DNA of 36,912 nucleotides from Ruminococcus sp. (GCA_016288815.1 JAEELF010000033.1:1-36912); one strand, 5' to 3'. Counted from the stretch's first letter, positions 15,107 to 23,899 are shown. Notes: a model not told the origin generated them from the letters alone. Program-made: numbers and translations.

Positions 15107-17327
15107 CTGCTGAGCCGGTGTGTGCATCGCGGAACTCCGACGGCGAGACGCCCTCGCTCGAGCGGAACTGCCGCACGAAGTAATTGTAGGAGGAATAGCC
15201 GCATTCGCGCGCTATCTCGGTGATAGTGAGCCCGGTCTGTATGAGGAGGTCCTTCGCCTTGTTTATGCGGAACTCTATCATCTCCTCGATGATGCTCTTG
15301 TTGAAGTAGGATTTGTATATCTTCTGGAGGTAGCTCTTGCTGAGGTAGAGACTCTCGGCTATCTCGCTGATGTTCCATGCCATTTCGGGGTTCTTCATTA
15401 TGCGGCTGCGGAGCATACACAGCTTCTCAAACTGCGGGTTGGCGGTGTTGTCGGAGAGCGTGTAGGCGTGTATCTTGTTGATTATCGCCTTGTGTATCGC
15501 GTCGCTGAGGTTCAGCTCGGGAGTGAGCTGGACGGTGTTCTGTCCCATTGAGAATTCGACGTTGAAGCTGTTCTCCCCGTCGAACTGGCTCTCCTTCATC
15601 ATCATGCTCAGACGCGAGAAAAGCTCGTTCTCGCGGGAGGGCTCGAAGGTGAATATCAGCATGACCGAGGTCTTCCACTTGCTGCACATCTCGCCCTCAT
15701 GCAGACACTCGTTCAGGGCGCGGGCAGCTCCGCGGAAAATGCGCTGGCATTTATCGTCGCCGCTCTGGTAGTAGGTCTTTTTCAGTCCCGAGAGCTCCAC
15801 GCTGATGATGTGCACCTCGCTGTGGCGCTGGTCGCTGAGGAAGCGGTCATTGAATGCCTGCATCATGCCCTTGGTGTTCAGCAGCCCGGTGGTGTCGTCG
15901 TAGAGAAGGACCTTGTTCGTGTTGGTGACGAGGTGCGTCATTATTGACTTTATCCTGATCTGCTCCAGTGCTATGTTAACGTTGTTTATCCACTGTATGT
16001 ACAGCTTGGCGAACGACATCGGCTCCTTGCCGAAGCACAGCCCGATGTATCCGAAGAAGTTATCGTTGTAGTGGAGCGGGGAGATATAGTAAGCCGTGGG
16101 GTAGCTGCGCCGGGAGCTGAATGCCGGCAGGATATCGGCTGAGCTGAAGGCGGTCCCGGTGCTGGATGTGTGTCCGACAAATGACTGCGAGAGCGCTTCG
16201 GACATATCCTCGCCGAAGCGGAACGAGAGCCGCTCGTTGTAGCTGCCGTCGAGCGCGTCAAGGTAGCGCCTTGTCAGGCAGACGCTCACCCGGACGTACT
16301 TGTAAAGGAAGAAGGTGTACCTCGCGAGCGTGTCAGCGAATTCCTTCACGTTCAATGCTGAGGAGAGCTCATAGAGCATATCGCCGTAGAACATATAGCT
16401 CTCGCGGTCGGAATTTATCTGTATGGCGCGCTGTATGCTGCGGCGGAGCTTGGGCTCCTCGAGGCAGCCGCAGCTCCTTCCGAGGCGGAGCGAGCCGTTC
16501 TCGTTAGGCACACGGGCGCAGATCTTTCCCGTCAGTATGCGGTAGAGACGCCGGAAAGCCTCCGCGCCGAGCTGGTAGTTCGGGCGGGTGTAGCTCGTTA
16601 TCGAGGGGCTGAACCTGTAGCCGTCCATGCTGGCGTCATAGCCGGTCACGGCGATGTCCGCGGGGACGTTTATGCCTCCTGCCATGAGAGCCTTGGTTAT
16701 CGCGATAGCGGAGATGTCGTTGCCGCAGACTATCGCGTCCGGGCGGGGCAGCTCGCCGCTGACTATGCGCTCTGCATAAGCCTTGGACTGCATCGTCCAG
16801 AAGTCGCCGTATTCGTAATAGGAGCGGTCGAAGTGCAGGGAATGGCGCTTCATGGAGTTCATATAGCCCTTGAGGCGCTCCTCGGCGCTGTAGTCCTTTT
16901 TAGGACCTGTGAAGCAGTATATCCGCTTATAGCCGTGCTCCTCGATGAGGTGGTCGGTTATGGTCTCGAAGGCGTCGCAGTCATCAACGGAGGTGGTCTC
17001 GAAGTTCTTGTGTCCGCCGGCGTCGAGCAGCATGACCGGCTTGCCGGAGCGCGTGCAGACGGAGTCGATGTGCTCCTTTATGGCGTCGCTGTAGAAGGAG
17101 TTCCTGTCGTAGATGAAGCCGGCGAACCTGTCGGAGAGAATGAGGTCGAAGATAGCTTTTTCGGCGTTTTTGTGGACTGAGTCAGCGTAGAAGCTGTGCA
17201 GCGGCGCGATGACCGCGACGTCGCAGTTGGAGCGGTAGGCCTGCGCGATTATACCGCGGAGTATCTCTGCCTGGAAGTCCACATGGCAGTCCGCGATGAT
17301 GACGCCGATGAGAGGTCTGGTGGTCAT
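15099..17327 (-). CDS. Hybrid transcription regulator: LacI-type sensor, degenerate GGDEF-like domain and AraC HTH
   Basis: This 742-residue protein combines three parts. Residues about 4-290 are a periplasmic-binding-protein-like sugar sensor as in LacI/GalR (PLIGVIIADCHVDFQAEILRGIIAQA, DAIVCGNDISAIAITKALMAGGINVPADIAVTGYD). Residues about 300-470 look GAF-like, and 474-625 start like a GGDEF domain (LLYDDTTGLLNTKGMMQAFNDRF) but lack the GGDEF signature, so enzymatic activity is unlikely. Residues 636-742 are an AraC-family double helix-turn-helix (WNISEIAESLYLSKSYLQKIYKSYF, TITEIARECGYSSYNYFVRQFR). It has no LacI-type N-terminal HTH. AAGGAGGG precedes the ATG. It is divergent from a PL11 lyase gene and probably controls it in response to a pectin-derived sugar; that link is inferred from position. 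Confidence 0.9.
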   Translation of the reverse strand: MTTRPLIGVIIADCHVDFQAEILRGIIAQAYRSNCDVAVIAPLHSFYADSVHKNAEKAIFDLILSDRFAGFIYDRNSFYSDAIKEHIDSVCTRSGKPVMLLDAGGHKNFETTSVDDCDAFETITDHLIEEHGYKRIYCFTGPKKDYSAEERLKGYMNSMKRHSLHFDRSYYEYGDFWTMQSKAYAERIVSGELPRPDAIVCGNDISAIAITKALMAGGINVPADIAVTGYDASMDGYRFSPSITSYTRPNYQLGAEAFRRLYRILTGKICARVPNENGSLRLGRSCGCLEEPKLRRSIQRAIQINSDRESYMFYGDMLYELSSALNVKEFADTLARYTFFLYKYVRVSVCLTRRYLDALDGSYNERLSFRFGEDMSEALSQSFVGHTSSTGTAFSSADILPAFSSRRSYPTAYYISPLHYNDNFFGYIGLCFGKEPMSFAKLYIQWINNVNIALEQIRIKSIMTHLVTNTNKVLLYDDTTGLLNTKGMMQAFNDRFLSDQRHSEVHIISVELSGLKKTYYQSGDDKCQRIFRGAARALNECLHEGEMCSKWKTSVMLIFTFEPSRENELFSRLSMMMKESQFDGENSFNVEFSMGQNTVQLTPELNLSDAIHKAIINKIHAYTLSDNTANPQFEKLCMLRSRIMKNPEMAWNISEIAESLYLSKSYLQKIYKSYFNKSIIEEMIEFRINKAKDLLIQTGLTITEIARECGYSSYNYFVRQFRSSEGVSPSEFRDAHTGSAAT

Positions 17328-17356
17328 TTTGTCCCTCCTTTGCGTGTGGGGAGTGT

Positions 17357-17362
17357 ATTATA
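17357..17362 (-). promoter_or_regulatory. Possible -10 box of the regulator gene
   Basis: TATAAT on the minus strand lies 30 bp before the ATG at 17327. No good -35 hexamer is visible, which would fit an activator- or self-controlled promoter. Confidence 0.4.
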
Positions 17363-17420
17363 ATGTATGGTAGTCACGTTATTTTATATAGAATATTATA
17401 TCATGCCTTTTCAGAAATTT

Positions 17421-17508
17421 CAAGATGATTTTGCATATTTTTCAGTAAAAACCAAAAAAATCTTCTCAACAAGATATGATAATTGATTGTAAATGCCCGA
17501 AAATCTTG
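17421..17508. promoter_or_regulatory. Three CAAGAT hexamers in the regulator/lyase intergenic region
   Basis: CAAGAT occurs at 17421-17426 and 17470-17475 on the plus strand and at 17503-17508 on the minus strand; the last falls just before the lyase -10 box. They could be half-sites for the AraC-type regulator, but the region is AT-rich and the match is short. Confidence 0.25.
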
Positions 17509-17514
17509 TATAAT
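17487..17514 (+). promoter_or_regulatory. Probable promoter of the second PL11 gene
   Basis: TTGTAA (17487-17492), a 16-bp spacer and perfect TATAAT (17509-17514). The leader is about 85 nt. Confidence 0.6.
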
Positions 17515-17604
17515 TTTATTATAGACAAAGTGTTAAACCGTAAAAATAATTTTACAAAAGCAGCTTGGGGACAGGCTGCTGGGGAACGGAAGGAATGATT
17601 TTTT

Positions 17605-20600
17605 ATGAAGAAAGGCTTGAAGCGGACGGTCTCGGCGGCGCTTTCTGCTCTTATCGCGGCAGCTCCGGCAGCTTCTGCTCCGGTTGCACAGGTCGTGCAG
17701 AGCGTCACCGCCTCTGCCGCCGGCTCGACTAACGTGGTGGAGTATCTCGACCGCGGTATCTCGGCGGTAAACACCGGCTCGGGAATGCTCGTGAACTGGC
17801 GCTGGCTCGCGTCGGACTCTGACAGCGCGGTGTTCAAACTTTACCGCGACGGTACGCTCATCTACACCAGCGAGGGAAATGCGGGCACCTGCTACCTTGA
17901 CAAGGACGGCTCGGCAAGCTCAAAATACCGCGTGGACTACCTCTCGGGCGGCGTCGTGAAGAGCTCCGACACCTGCAAGCTCACGTCCGGTAACGCATGG
18001 TTCGATGTCCCGCTCTCGCCGCCGTCGTCGATACACTCCCCGAACGATATGTCCGTGGGCGACGTTGACGGTGACGGTCAGTACGAGCTCTTCCTGAAAT
18101 GGGACCCGAACAACTCCAAGGACAACTCGCAGTCCGGCGTTACAGACCCGGTCTACATCGACTGCTACAAGCTCGACGGCACGCGCCTCTGGCGGATAAA
18201 CCTCGGCATTAATATCCGCGCGGGTGCTCATTATACGCAGTTCTACGTCGCGGACTTCGACCTCGACGGCAAGTGCGAGATGACCTGCAAGACAGCTGAC
18301 GGAACAGTTGACGGCGTCGGCAAGGTCATAGGCAATGCATCGGCAAATTACCGTGATTCCAACGGCTTCATCATCACAGGCCCCGAGTATTACACCCTCT
18401 TCGACGGCGAGACCGGTGCGGCTCTTGACACGGTCAATTTCGAAGTCGGCAGAGGCACCACCACAGCCTGGGGCAAAAGCTCAGACAAGACCAACCGCGT
18501 TGACCGCTTCTGGGGCACAGTCGCCTACCTCGACGGCGTCCACCCGAGCGTAGTTTCCGGACGCGGATACTACGGGCGCATGACCGCGACCGCATGGAAG
18601 GTCGAGAACAAGAAGCTCGTCAAGATGTGGACATTCGATACCGGAACGAATTCCAGCACCCTCGGCTACGGCGACGGCAATCACAACTCCATGCCCGCCG
18701 ACGTTGACGGCGACGGCAAGCAGGAGATAGTCAATGGCTCGACCTGTATCGACGACAACGGCACGCTCAAATGGTGTACCAATCAGGGACACGGCGACGC
18801 CATGCACCTCGGCGACCTCGACCCCACCAATCCCGGCCTCGAGGAGTGGATATGCCACGAGGATTCGAGCTCCGGCTACGGCGTTTCGCTCGTAGACTGC
18901 GACACGGGAAATGTCATCTACCATCAGAACGGCGCGAGCGATACCGGACGCTGCTGTGCGGATAACATCTGGGCAGGCAATCCCGGTGCAGAGTGCTGGG
19001 GCAACAAGACCTCTGACGGCTCGACGCCTGTAGTTGATACCAAGGGCAATACGCTCTCCTGCCGCAGACCCGCTATCAACTTCCTGTCCTACTGGGACGG
19101 CGACCTCGAGCGTGAGATACTCGACGGCTACACGGATTCTCCTGCGACTATCTCCAAGCTGACTGGCAATGCCGGCAGCACAACTATAACCAATCTCCTC
19201 TCAACTGACGGCTACTACACCTGCAATACCACGAAGGGTACGCCGTGTCTGTCGGCTGACATCTTCGGCGACTGGCGCGAGGAGCTCATCGTAAGAGCGG
19301 CGGACAGCAAGTCTATCCGCATCTACTGCACGACCTACGATACGGACTACCGCATAACTACCCTCATGCATGACCCCCATTACCGTATGCAGGTATCCGC
19401 TCAGAACACCGCCTACAACCAGCCCCCGCACACGAGCTTCTTCATGGGCACGGGCTATGACCTGCCTGCACGTCCGGAGTGTACCGTGAACGGCAGCTCC
19501 GCTGTGAAGAAGGTGGGCGCGGTCATCGACGAATCCCATTATTACACGATAAAGAACGTCAACAGCGGACTCTACCTCGAGGCGGCTGACGGTTCTGCCG
19601 CGGACGGCACCAACGTTCAGCAGGGCAGCAGCGACTTCGGCGTATGGAAGTTCACCTCCGCAGGAAGCGGCTACTACTACATCTCCTCCACTCTCGGCGA
19701 CGGTACTGCGCTGCTCGACGTAGATTACGGCAAGTCCGACAACGGCACCAACATCGGGCTGTACTCGAATACAAACAGCGACGCGCAGCTCTATAAGTTA
19801 GTGGACAACGGCGACGGCACATACACGATCTGCACTAAGGTCTCGGACGACGAGAGCTGTCTCGGGGTCGTTTCGGGCTCTAAGGACAGCGGCGCGAACG
19901 TAGTGGAGTGGGCTTGCACCGGCAGCGACGACCAGAAATGGCAGCTCGTGATAAAGGTCATGCCGTTCGACGGGGCGCTCTTCAGGGATGTTACAGTGTA
20001 TGATACCGACAATTATCAGGACTGGAAGATACAGCAGTCGACCAACAACGGAAGCCTTGTCTACGGCGACCGCGATTTCACCTACGCTGAGCTGCTCAGC
20101 GACCTTGCAGGCTGCGAGGCACTGCTCACGGCGTGCGATTCCAAGAACTGGTCCGGCGACCTCGCTGCTTTCACGGCGGGCGCGGACATGAAGGTGTATG
20201 TCCTCCTCGACCAGCGCGTTGAGACAGCGGGCTCGACACCCGCATGGCTTGGCTCGTGGACGAAGCTCCGGGGTATCTCCACCGCGAGCAACGACGTGGT
20301 CTACTCCGTATATACGATGTCTGTAAAGTCCGGCGAGACCGTTACTTTAGGCACTAACGGCATGACCGGCAGCTGCGTGAACTATGCAGTTTTAGGCGTG
20401 AAGCTGCCCGTGAGCGGCAGGCTAATAAAGGATCTGAACGTGAAGGACACTGAGAATGCAGTTGACTGGAAGATCGCCGATAATGCGGCGTCCGGCAGCA
20501 GCGTATTCGGCGACCGCGATGTGACCTACACCCAGCTCCCGGAGGAGCTTGTCGGGGCGGAGTACATCATGACAGCGTGCGATTCCAAGAACAGCGATTC

Positions 20601-21162
20601 CGACCTCGCGTTCTTCACTGCGGGTGCGGACATAAAGGTGTATGTCGCGGTGGACAGCAGAGTGGAGAACACTCCCGCGTTCCTCAATGGCTGGACGCTC
20701 GAGGACTCGACCGCTGCAAGCTCCAATGATGTGACCTACAAGCTGTACTCCAGGTCGTTCAGGGAGGGCGAGCTCGTTGAATTAGGCAGCAACGGGCAGT
20801 CCGCATACTGCGTGAACTACACCGTTTTCGCGGTTCCCGATTCGGAGACGGTAACGACGACTTCTACCACGCAGACGACTCAGACCACGACGATCACTGA
20901 GACTACCACCACTACTTCGGCTGAGACATCGACCTCCGGCGGGAAACTTCTCCTCGGCGACGCAAACGAGGACGGCGACGTAAATATGGCAGATTCCGTG
21001 GCTATCATGAGGAATCAGGCAGACCCCGACAACTTCGCCCTCACCGCTCAGGGCAAGGACAACGCTGACGTTTTCAGCAGAGGTGACGGCGTCACCAACA
21101 ATGACGCTCTGACGATACAGAAGTACGAGGCGGGGATAGTTACCCAGCTTCCGGAATCGTGA
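17605..21162 (+). CDS. Rhamnogalacturonan lyase (PL11) with ricin-type module, tandem modules and C-terminal dockerin
   Basis: The 1,185-residue secreted enzyme acts on rhamnogalacturonan I. A signal peptide covers about residues 1-40. The PL11 catalytic region (about 44-635) opens VEYLDRGISAVNTGSGMLVNWRWLASD and shares VGDVDGDGQYELFLKWDPNNSKDN, IRAGAHYTQFYVADFDLDGKCEMTCKTADGT and NTAYNQPPHTSFFMGTGYDLPARPE with the lyase at 9223-12378. A ricin/CBM13-type module follows (about 644-785). Two copies of an unassigned module of about 145 residues (790-935 and 937-1078) both read W-K-I, GDRD-TY, TACDSKN, D-KVYV-D-RVE and CVNY. A Thr-rich linker precedes a dockerin at 1114-1185 (GDANEDGDVNMADSVAIMRN, then GDGVTNNDALTIQKYEAG). 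GGAAGGAA precedes the ATG, and the gene is divergent from its likely regulator. Confidence 0.95.
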   Translation: MKKGLKRTVSAALSALIAAAPAASAPVAQVVQSVTASAAGSTNVVEYLDRGISAVNTGSGMLVNWRWLASDSDSAVFKLYRDGTLIYTSEGNAGTCYLDKDGSASSKYRVDYLSGGVVKSSDTCKLTSGNAWFDVPLSPPSSIHSPNDMSVGDVDGDGQYELFLKWDPNNSKDNSQSGVTDPVYIDCYKLDGTRLWRINLGINIRAGAHYTQFYVADFDLDGKCEMTCKTADGTVDGVGKVIGNASANYRDSNGFIITGPEYYTLFDGETGAALDTVNFEVGRGTTTAWGKSSDKTNRVDRFWGTVAYLDGVHPSVVSGRGYYGRMTATAWKVENKKLVKMWTFDTGTNSSTLGYGDGNHNSMPADVDGDGKQEIVNGSTCIDDNGTLKWCTNQGHGDAMHLGDLDPTNPGLEEWICHEDSSSGYGVSLVDCDTGNVIYHQNGASDTGRCCADNIWAGNPGAECWGNKTSDGSTPVVDTKGNTLSCRRPAINFLSYWDGDLEREILDGYTDSPATISKLTGNAGSTTITNLLSTDGYYTCNTTKGTPCLSADIFGDWREELIVRAADSKSIRIYCTTYDTDYRITTLMHDPHYRMQVSAQNTAYNQPPHTSFFMGTGYDLPARPECTVNGSSAVKKVGAVIDESHYYTIKNVNSGLYLEAADGSAADGTNVQQGSSDFGVWKFTSAGSGYYYISSTLGDGTALLDVDYGKSDNGTNIGLYSNTNSDAQLYKLVDNGDGTYTICTKVSDDESCLGVVSGSKDSGANVVEWACTGSDDQKWQLVIKVMPFDGALFRDVTVYDTDNYQDWKIQQSTNNGSLVYGDRDFTYAELLSDLAGCEALLTACDSKNWSGDLAAFTAGADMKVYVLLDQRVETAGSTPAWLGSWTKLRGISTASNDVVYSVYTMSVKSGETVTLGTNGMTGSCVNYAVLGVKLPVSGRLIKDLNVKDTENAVDWKIADNAASGSSVFGDRDVTYTQLPEELVGAEYIMTACDSKNSDSDLAFFTAGADIKVYVAVDSRVENTPAFLNGWTLEDSTAASSNDVTYKLYSRSFREGELVELGSNGQSAYCVNYTVFAVPDSETVTTTSTTQTTQTTTITETTTTTSAETSTSGGKLLLGDANEDGDVNMADSVAIMRNQADPDNFALTAQGKDNADVFSRGDGVTNNDALTIQKYEAGIVTQLPES

Positions 21163-21188
21163 TAAGGACACTTTCATAATACCCTCAC

Positions 21189-21219
21189 AAAGACCTCCCG
21201 GCTTCCGGGAGGTCTTTTA
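21189..21219 (+). terminator. Rho-independent terminator of the second PL11 gene
   Basis: AAAGACCTCCCGG pairs with CCGGGAGGTCTTT around a CTT loop, followed by TAC. It is a perfect 13-bp stem. Confidence 0.92.
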
Positions 21220-21262
21220 CAGCGTGACGGAGAAAAATGGGGCAGGATTTGGTTTTTAGGGC

Positions 21263-21490
21263 GTGCGACCGTCACCGGTCGCAGGTCGGGTAATTCGACG
21301 TGGCAGCAAGGAGACGCCCTCTCTTGCAGGGCGTCTCCTATTCAAAAACAGTCCACCGGACTGTTTTTGAATTCACCTCTTTCGGAGCGCCTTTCAGATA
21401 GTTTCGCTTCGCCTTAAAAACCAAAGCGAAGCGACCAGAGGCGCTGCCTCTGGACTCCGCCAAAGGGATTATAATCCCTTTGGAATCCCA
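21263..21490 (+). repeat. Dispersed six-hairpin repeat, copy C (subtype I, intact)
   Basis: About 228 bp of consecutive hairpins: GCGACCG/CGGTCGC; GGAGACGCCCT/AGGGCGTCTCC; a 14-bp stem TTCAAAAACAGTCC/GGACTGTTTTTGAA with ACC loop; CGCTTCGC/GCGAAGCG with a long A-rich loop; CCAGAGGC/GCCTCTGG; and CCAAAGGGATT/AATCCCTTTGG. It sits between the lyase terminator and the metG promoter. It aligns from end to end with 36668-36894. It has no gene and no transposase-like ends. Confidence 0.85.
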
Positions 21491-21525
21491 TTGTTGAAAA
21501 AAGCAAACCATTTTTCTTGCGCAGG

Positions 21526-21554
21526 TTGATTTTTCCGTGCGGGTGTGTTATAAT
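21526..21554 (+). promoter_or_regulatory. Promoter of metG
   Basis: TTGATT (21526-21531), a 17-bp spacer and TATAAT (21549-21554). The leader is only about 27 nt, too short for a T-box riboswitch. Confidence 0.8.
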
Positions 21555-21587
21555 ATCTTTATCCCATTATGACAGGAGAGAAATATA

Positions 21588-23549
21588 ATGCCTAACAAGA
21601 CCTTTTACATCACCACCCCTATCTATTATCCGTCGGGCAATCCCCATATCGGACACTGCTATACTACGGTAGCGTGCGATTCAATTGCCCGCTATAAGCG
21701 AATGCAGGGCTATGATGTAATGTTCCTCACCGGGACTGATGAGCATGGTCTGAAAATAGAACAGAAAGCCGCTGAAGCCGGCGTTACCCCCAAGGAGTAC
21801 GTTGACGGCATAGTCGAGAAGTTCAAGGAGCTCTGGAGCTACATGAACATCTCCTACGACCGCTATATCCGCACTACCGATGACTACCACGTCGAGTCCG
21901 TGCAGAAGATATTCAAGGCGCTCTACGACAAGGGCTATATCTACAAGGGCGAGTATTCCGGCAAGTACTGCACTCCCTGCGAGAGCTTCTGGACTGACTC
22001 CCAGCTCGACGAGAACGGCTGCTGCCCGGAGTGCCACAGACCCGTTAAATTCGCCAAGGAAGAGGCTTACTTCATGAAGATGTCTCCCTTTGCGGACCGC
22101 ATCGAGAAGCTCCTCACCGAGACCGACTACCTCCGTCCCAAGACCCGCGCTGTGGAACTCGTAAATAACTTCATCAAGCCCGGCCTCGAGGACCTCTGTG
22201 TGTCGAGAACCACATTCAAGTGGGGCATTCCCGTCACATTTGACGAGGGACACGTCGTTTACGTCTGGATCGACGCGCTCTCGAACTACATCACCGCTCT
22301 CGGCTACCTCAACAGCGAGTACGCGGACTTCGAGAAGTTCTGGCCGGCTGACGTCCACATGGTCGCAAAGGACATCATGCGCTTCCACGCGATAATCTGG
22401 CCCGCAATGCTCATGGCACTCGATATACCGCTCCCGAAGCACCTTGCCGTACACGGCTGGATAACCATGAACGGCGAGAAGATGTCGAAGTCGCTCGGCA
22501 ACGTCGTTGACCCGTTCGTGCTCGGCGAGAGATACGGCTGCGACGCTATCAGGTACCATATCCTGCGTGAAATGGCGCTCGGCGCGGACAGCTCCTTCTC
22601 GAACGAAATTATGATAAACCGCATTAATTCCGACCTCGCGAACGGCTTCGGAAACCTCGTTTCGCGCACGGTCGCTATGGCTGACAAGTACTTCGGCGGA
22701 ACGCTTCCCGCTGAGCGTGAGTCCGCTCCGCTCGACGAGGAGTTCATCTCCGTCATCACGGGTCTCCGCGCGGAGGTTGATAAATACATCGACGAGACCA
22801 AGATCAAGCAGGCGCTCGAAGCTATCTTCGAGGGCGTGAGCCGCGCGAACAAGTACATCGACGAGACCGAGCCGTGGAAGCTCGGCAAGGACGATTCGCA
22901 GAGCGCGCGTCTTGCTGCAGTGCTTTATAATCTGCTCGAGGCTATCCGCGTGATATCCACGCTTCTCTCGCCGTTCATGCCGCAGACCATGCCTAAGGTG
23001 TGGGAGCAGGCTGGCGTGCCGGAGGGTATGGCAACATACGAGAATGCCGGAAAATTCGGCGTGCTGCCGGCTGACGTCACCGTGAAGAAGGGTGAGATAC
23101 TCTTCCCGCGTATCGACGTTGAAAAAGAGATCGAGGAACTCAACGCCATTATCCGAAAGAATATGGACGAGGCTCAGGCTAAGCTCAGCGAGGCGGAAGC
23201 TCCCAAGGAGGAGATCGTTCTCGCGCCGGAGATAACCATTGACGACTTCGCGAAGATCGAGATAAGAGTCGCTAAGGTGGTTTCGGCGGAGAGAGTGAAG
23301 AAGTCCGACAAGCTGCTGTGCTTGCAGCTTGACGACGGCATGGGCGGACGTCAGGTCGTTTCGGGTATCGCGCAGTACTACGCTCCCGAGGAACTGGTCG
23401 GAAAGAAGCTCCAGCTCATCGCGAACCTCAAGCCCGTGAAGCTCCGCGGCGTTGACAGCTTCGGAATGATATGCGCGGCGGACACTCCCGACGGTATAAA
23501 GGTCGTGTTCGTTGATGACAGCATTCCCGTTGGCTCAAAGATAAGATAA
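21588..23549 (+). CDS. metG: Methionyl-tRNA synthetase
   Basis: The 653-residue class I synthetase charges tRNA-Met. The ATP-binding HIGH motif is PHIGH at residues 19-23, and KMSKS is at 298-302 (MNGEKMSKSLGNVVDP). A single zinc knuckle is formed by C128-x2-C131 and C146-x2-C149. The anticodon-binding helical domain spans about 350-490. Residues about 552-653 are the appended EMAPII/Arc1-like tRNA-binding domain (FAKIEIRVAKVVSAERVKKSDKLLCLQLDDG, VVSGIAQYYAPEELVGKKLQLIANLKPVKLRGVDSFGMICAA), the usual dimer-forming extension of Firmicute enzymes. CAGGAGAG precedes the ATG. It is a single gene with a near-consensus promoter and a terminator. Confidence 0.98.
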   Translation: MPNKTFYITTPIYYPSGNPHIGHCYTTVACDSIARYKRMQGYDVMFLTGTDEHGLKIEQKAAEAGVTPKEYVDGIVEKFKELWSYMNISYDRYIRTTDDYHVESVQKIFKALYDKGYIYKGEYSGKYCTPCESFWTDSQLDENGCCPECHRPVKFAKEEAYFMKMSPFADRIEKLLTETDYLRPKTRAVELVNNFIKPGLEDLCVSRTTFKWGIPVTFDEGHVVYVWIDALSNYITALGYLNSEYADFEKFWPADVHMVAKDIMRFHAIIWPAMLMALDIPLPKHLAVHGWITMNGEKMSKSLGNVVDPFVLGERYGCDAIRYHILREMALGADSSFSNEIMINRINSDLANGFGNLVSRTVAMADKYFGGTLPAERESAPLDEEFISVITGLRAEVDKYIDETKIKQALEAIFEGVSRANKYIDETEPWKLGKDDSQSARLAAVLYNLLEAIRVISTLLSPFMPQTMPKVWEQAGVPEGMATYENAGKFGVLPADVTVKKGEILFPRIDVEKEIEELNAIIRKNMDEAQAKLSEAEAPKEEIVLAPEITIDDFAKIEIRVAKVVSAERVKKSDKLLCLQLDDGMGGRQVVSGIAQYYAPEELVGKKLQLIANLKPVKLRGVDSFGMICAADTPDGIKVVFVDDSIPVGSKIR

Positions 23550-23554
23550 ACGAG

Positions 23555-23580
23555 AGACCTCCCGCATGGGAGGTCTTTTG
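23555..23580 (+). terminator. Rho-independent terminator of metG
   Basis: AGACCTCCC pairs with GGGAGGTCT around a GCAT loop and is followed by TTTG. Confidence 0.9.
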
Positions 23581-23582
23581 TT

Positions 23583-23735
23583 GCTTCAGCAAGGGGACAG
23601 CCTCTATCGCAGGGCGGCTCCTTTTTTTAAACAGTCCACCGGACTGTTTTTAAATTCATCCCTTGCGGAGCTCTTTACGCCATGCAGGGCGCTGTCCTGT
23701 ACCTGCAAGGGGCTGTCAGCCCCTTGGCCCTGACC
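23583..23735 (+). repeat. Dispersed multi-hairpin repeat, copy B (subtype II, decayed)
   Basis: It keeps the recognisable order GGGGACAGCC...GGGCGGCTCC (stem now imperfect), AAACAGTCC-ACC-GGACTGTTT, AATTCATCCCTTGCGGAGCTCTTT and GCAGGGCGCTGTCCTG, then ends in a different hairpin, AGGGGCTG/CAGCCCCT. It lacks the first hairpin seen in copies C and D. The 3' half is shared with the copy at 6884-7066. It lies directly after the metG terminator; nothing else is recognised in 23736-23828. Confidence 0.7.
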
Positions 23736-23828
23736 AACGAAAAACTAATACACGCGCCTCGCCTTCCGCCGGAATTAATCGACAAAAAACCCCGCGCTTG
23801 CTCATGTTAATTCTATGTATTTGCATTA

Positions 23829-23857
23829 TTGACTTTTCTCCCGTTTTGCCTTAGAAT
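23829..23857 (+). promoter_or_regulatory. Promoter of the MBOAT-SGNH operon
   Basis: TTGACT (23829-23834), a 17-bp spacer and TAGAAT (23852-23857). The leader is about 36 nt. Confidence 0.7.
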
Positions 23858-23899
23858 AGTATTATAGACAGAGAGACAGCAAAACTAAAGGGTGATATA

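Noticed and set aside
15550..15905. Active diguanylate cyclase domain in the AraC-type regulator
   Set aside because: The domain starts like GGDEF (TGLLNTKGM) but has no GGDEF or similar signature at the expected place, so catalysis is unlikely.
21263..21490. Could the hairpin repeats be a CRISPR array or an integron attC array?
   Set aside because: There are no short identical direct repeats with regular unique spacers, no cas genes and no integrase. Each hairpin has a different sequence and the order is fixed between copies.
21555..21587. T-box or SAM riboswitch before metG
   Set aside because: The promoter leaves a leader of only about 27 nt, too short for either.
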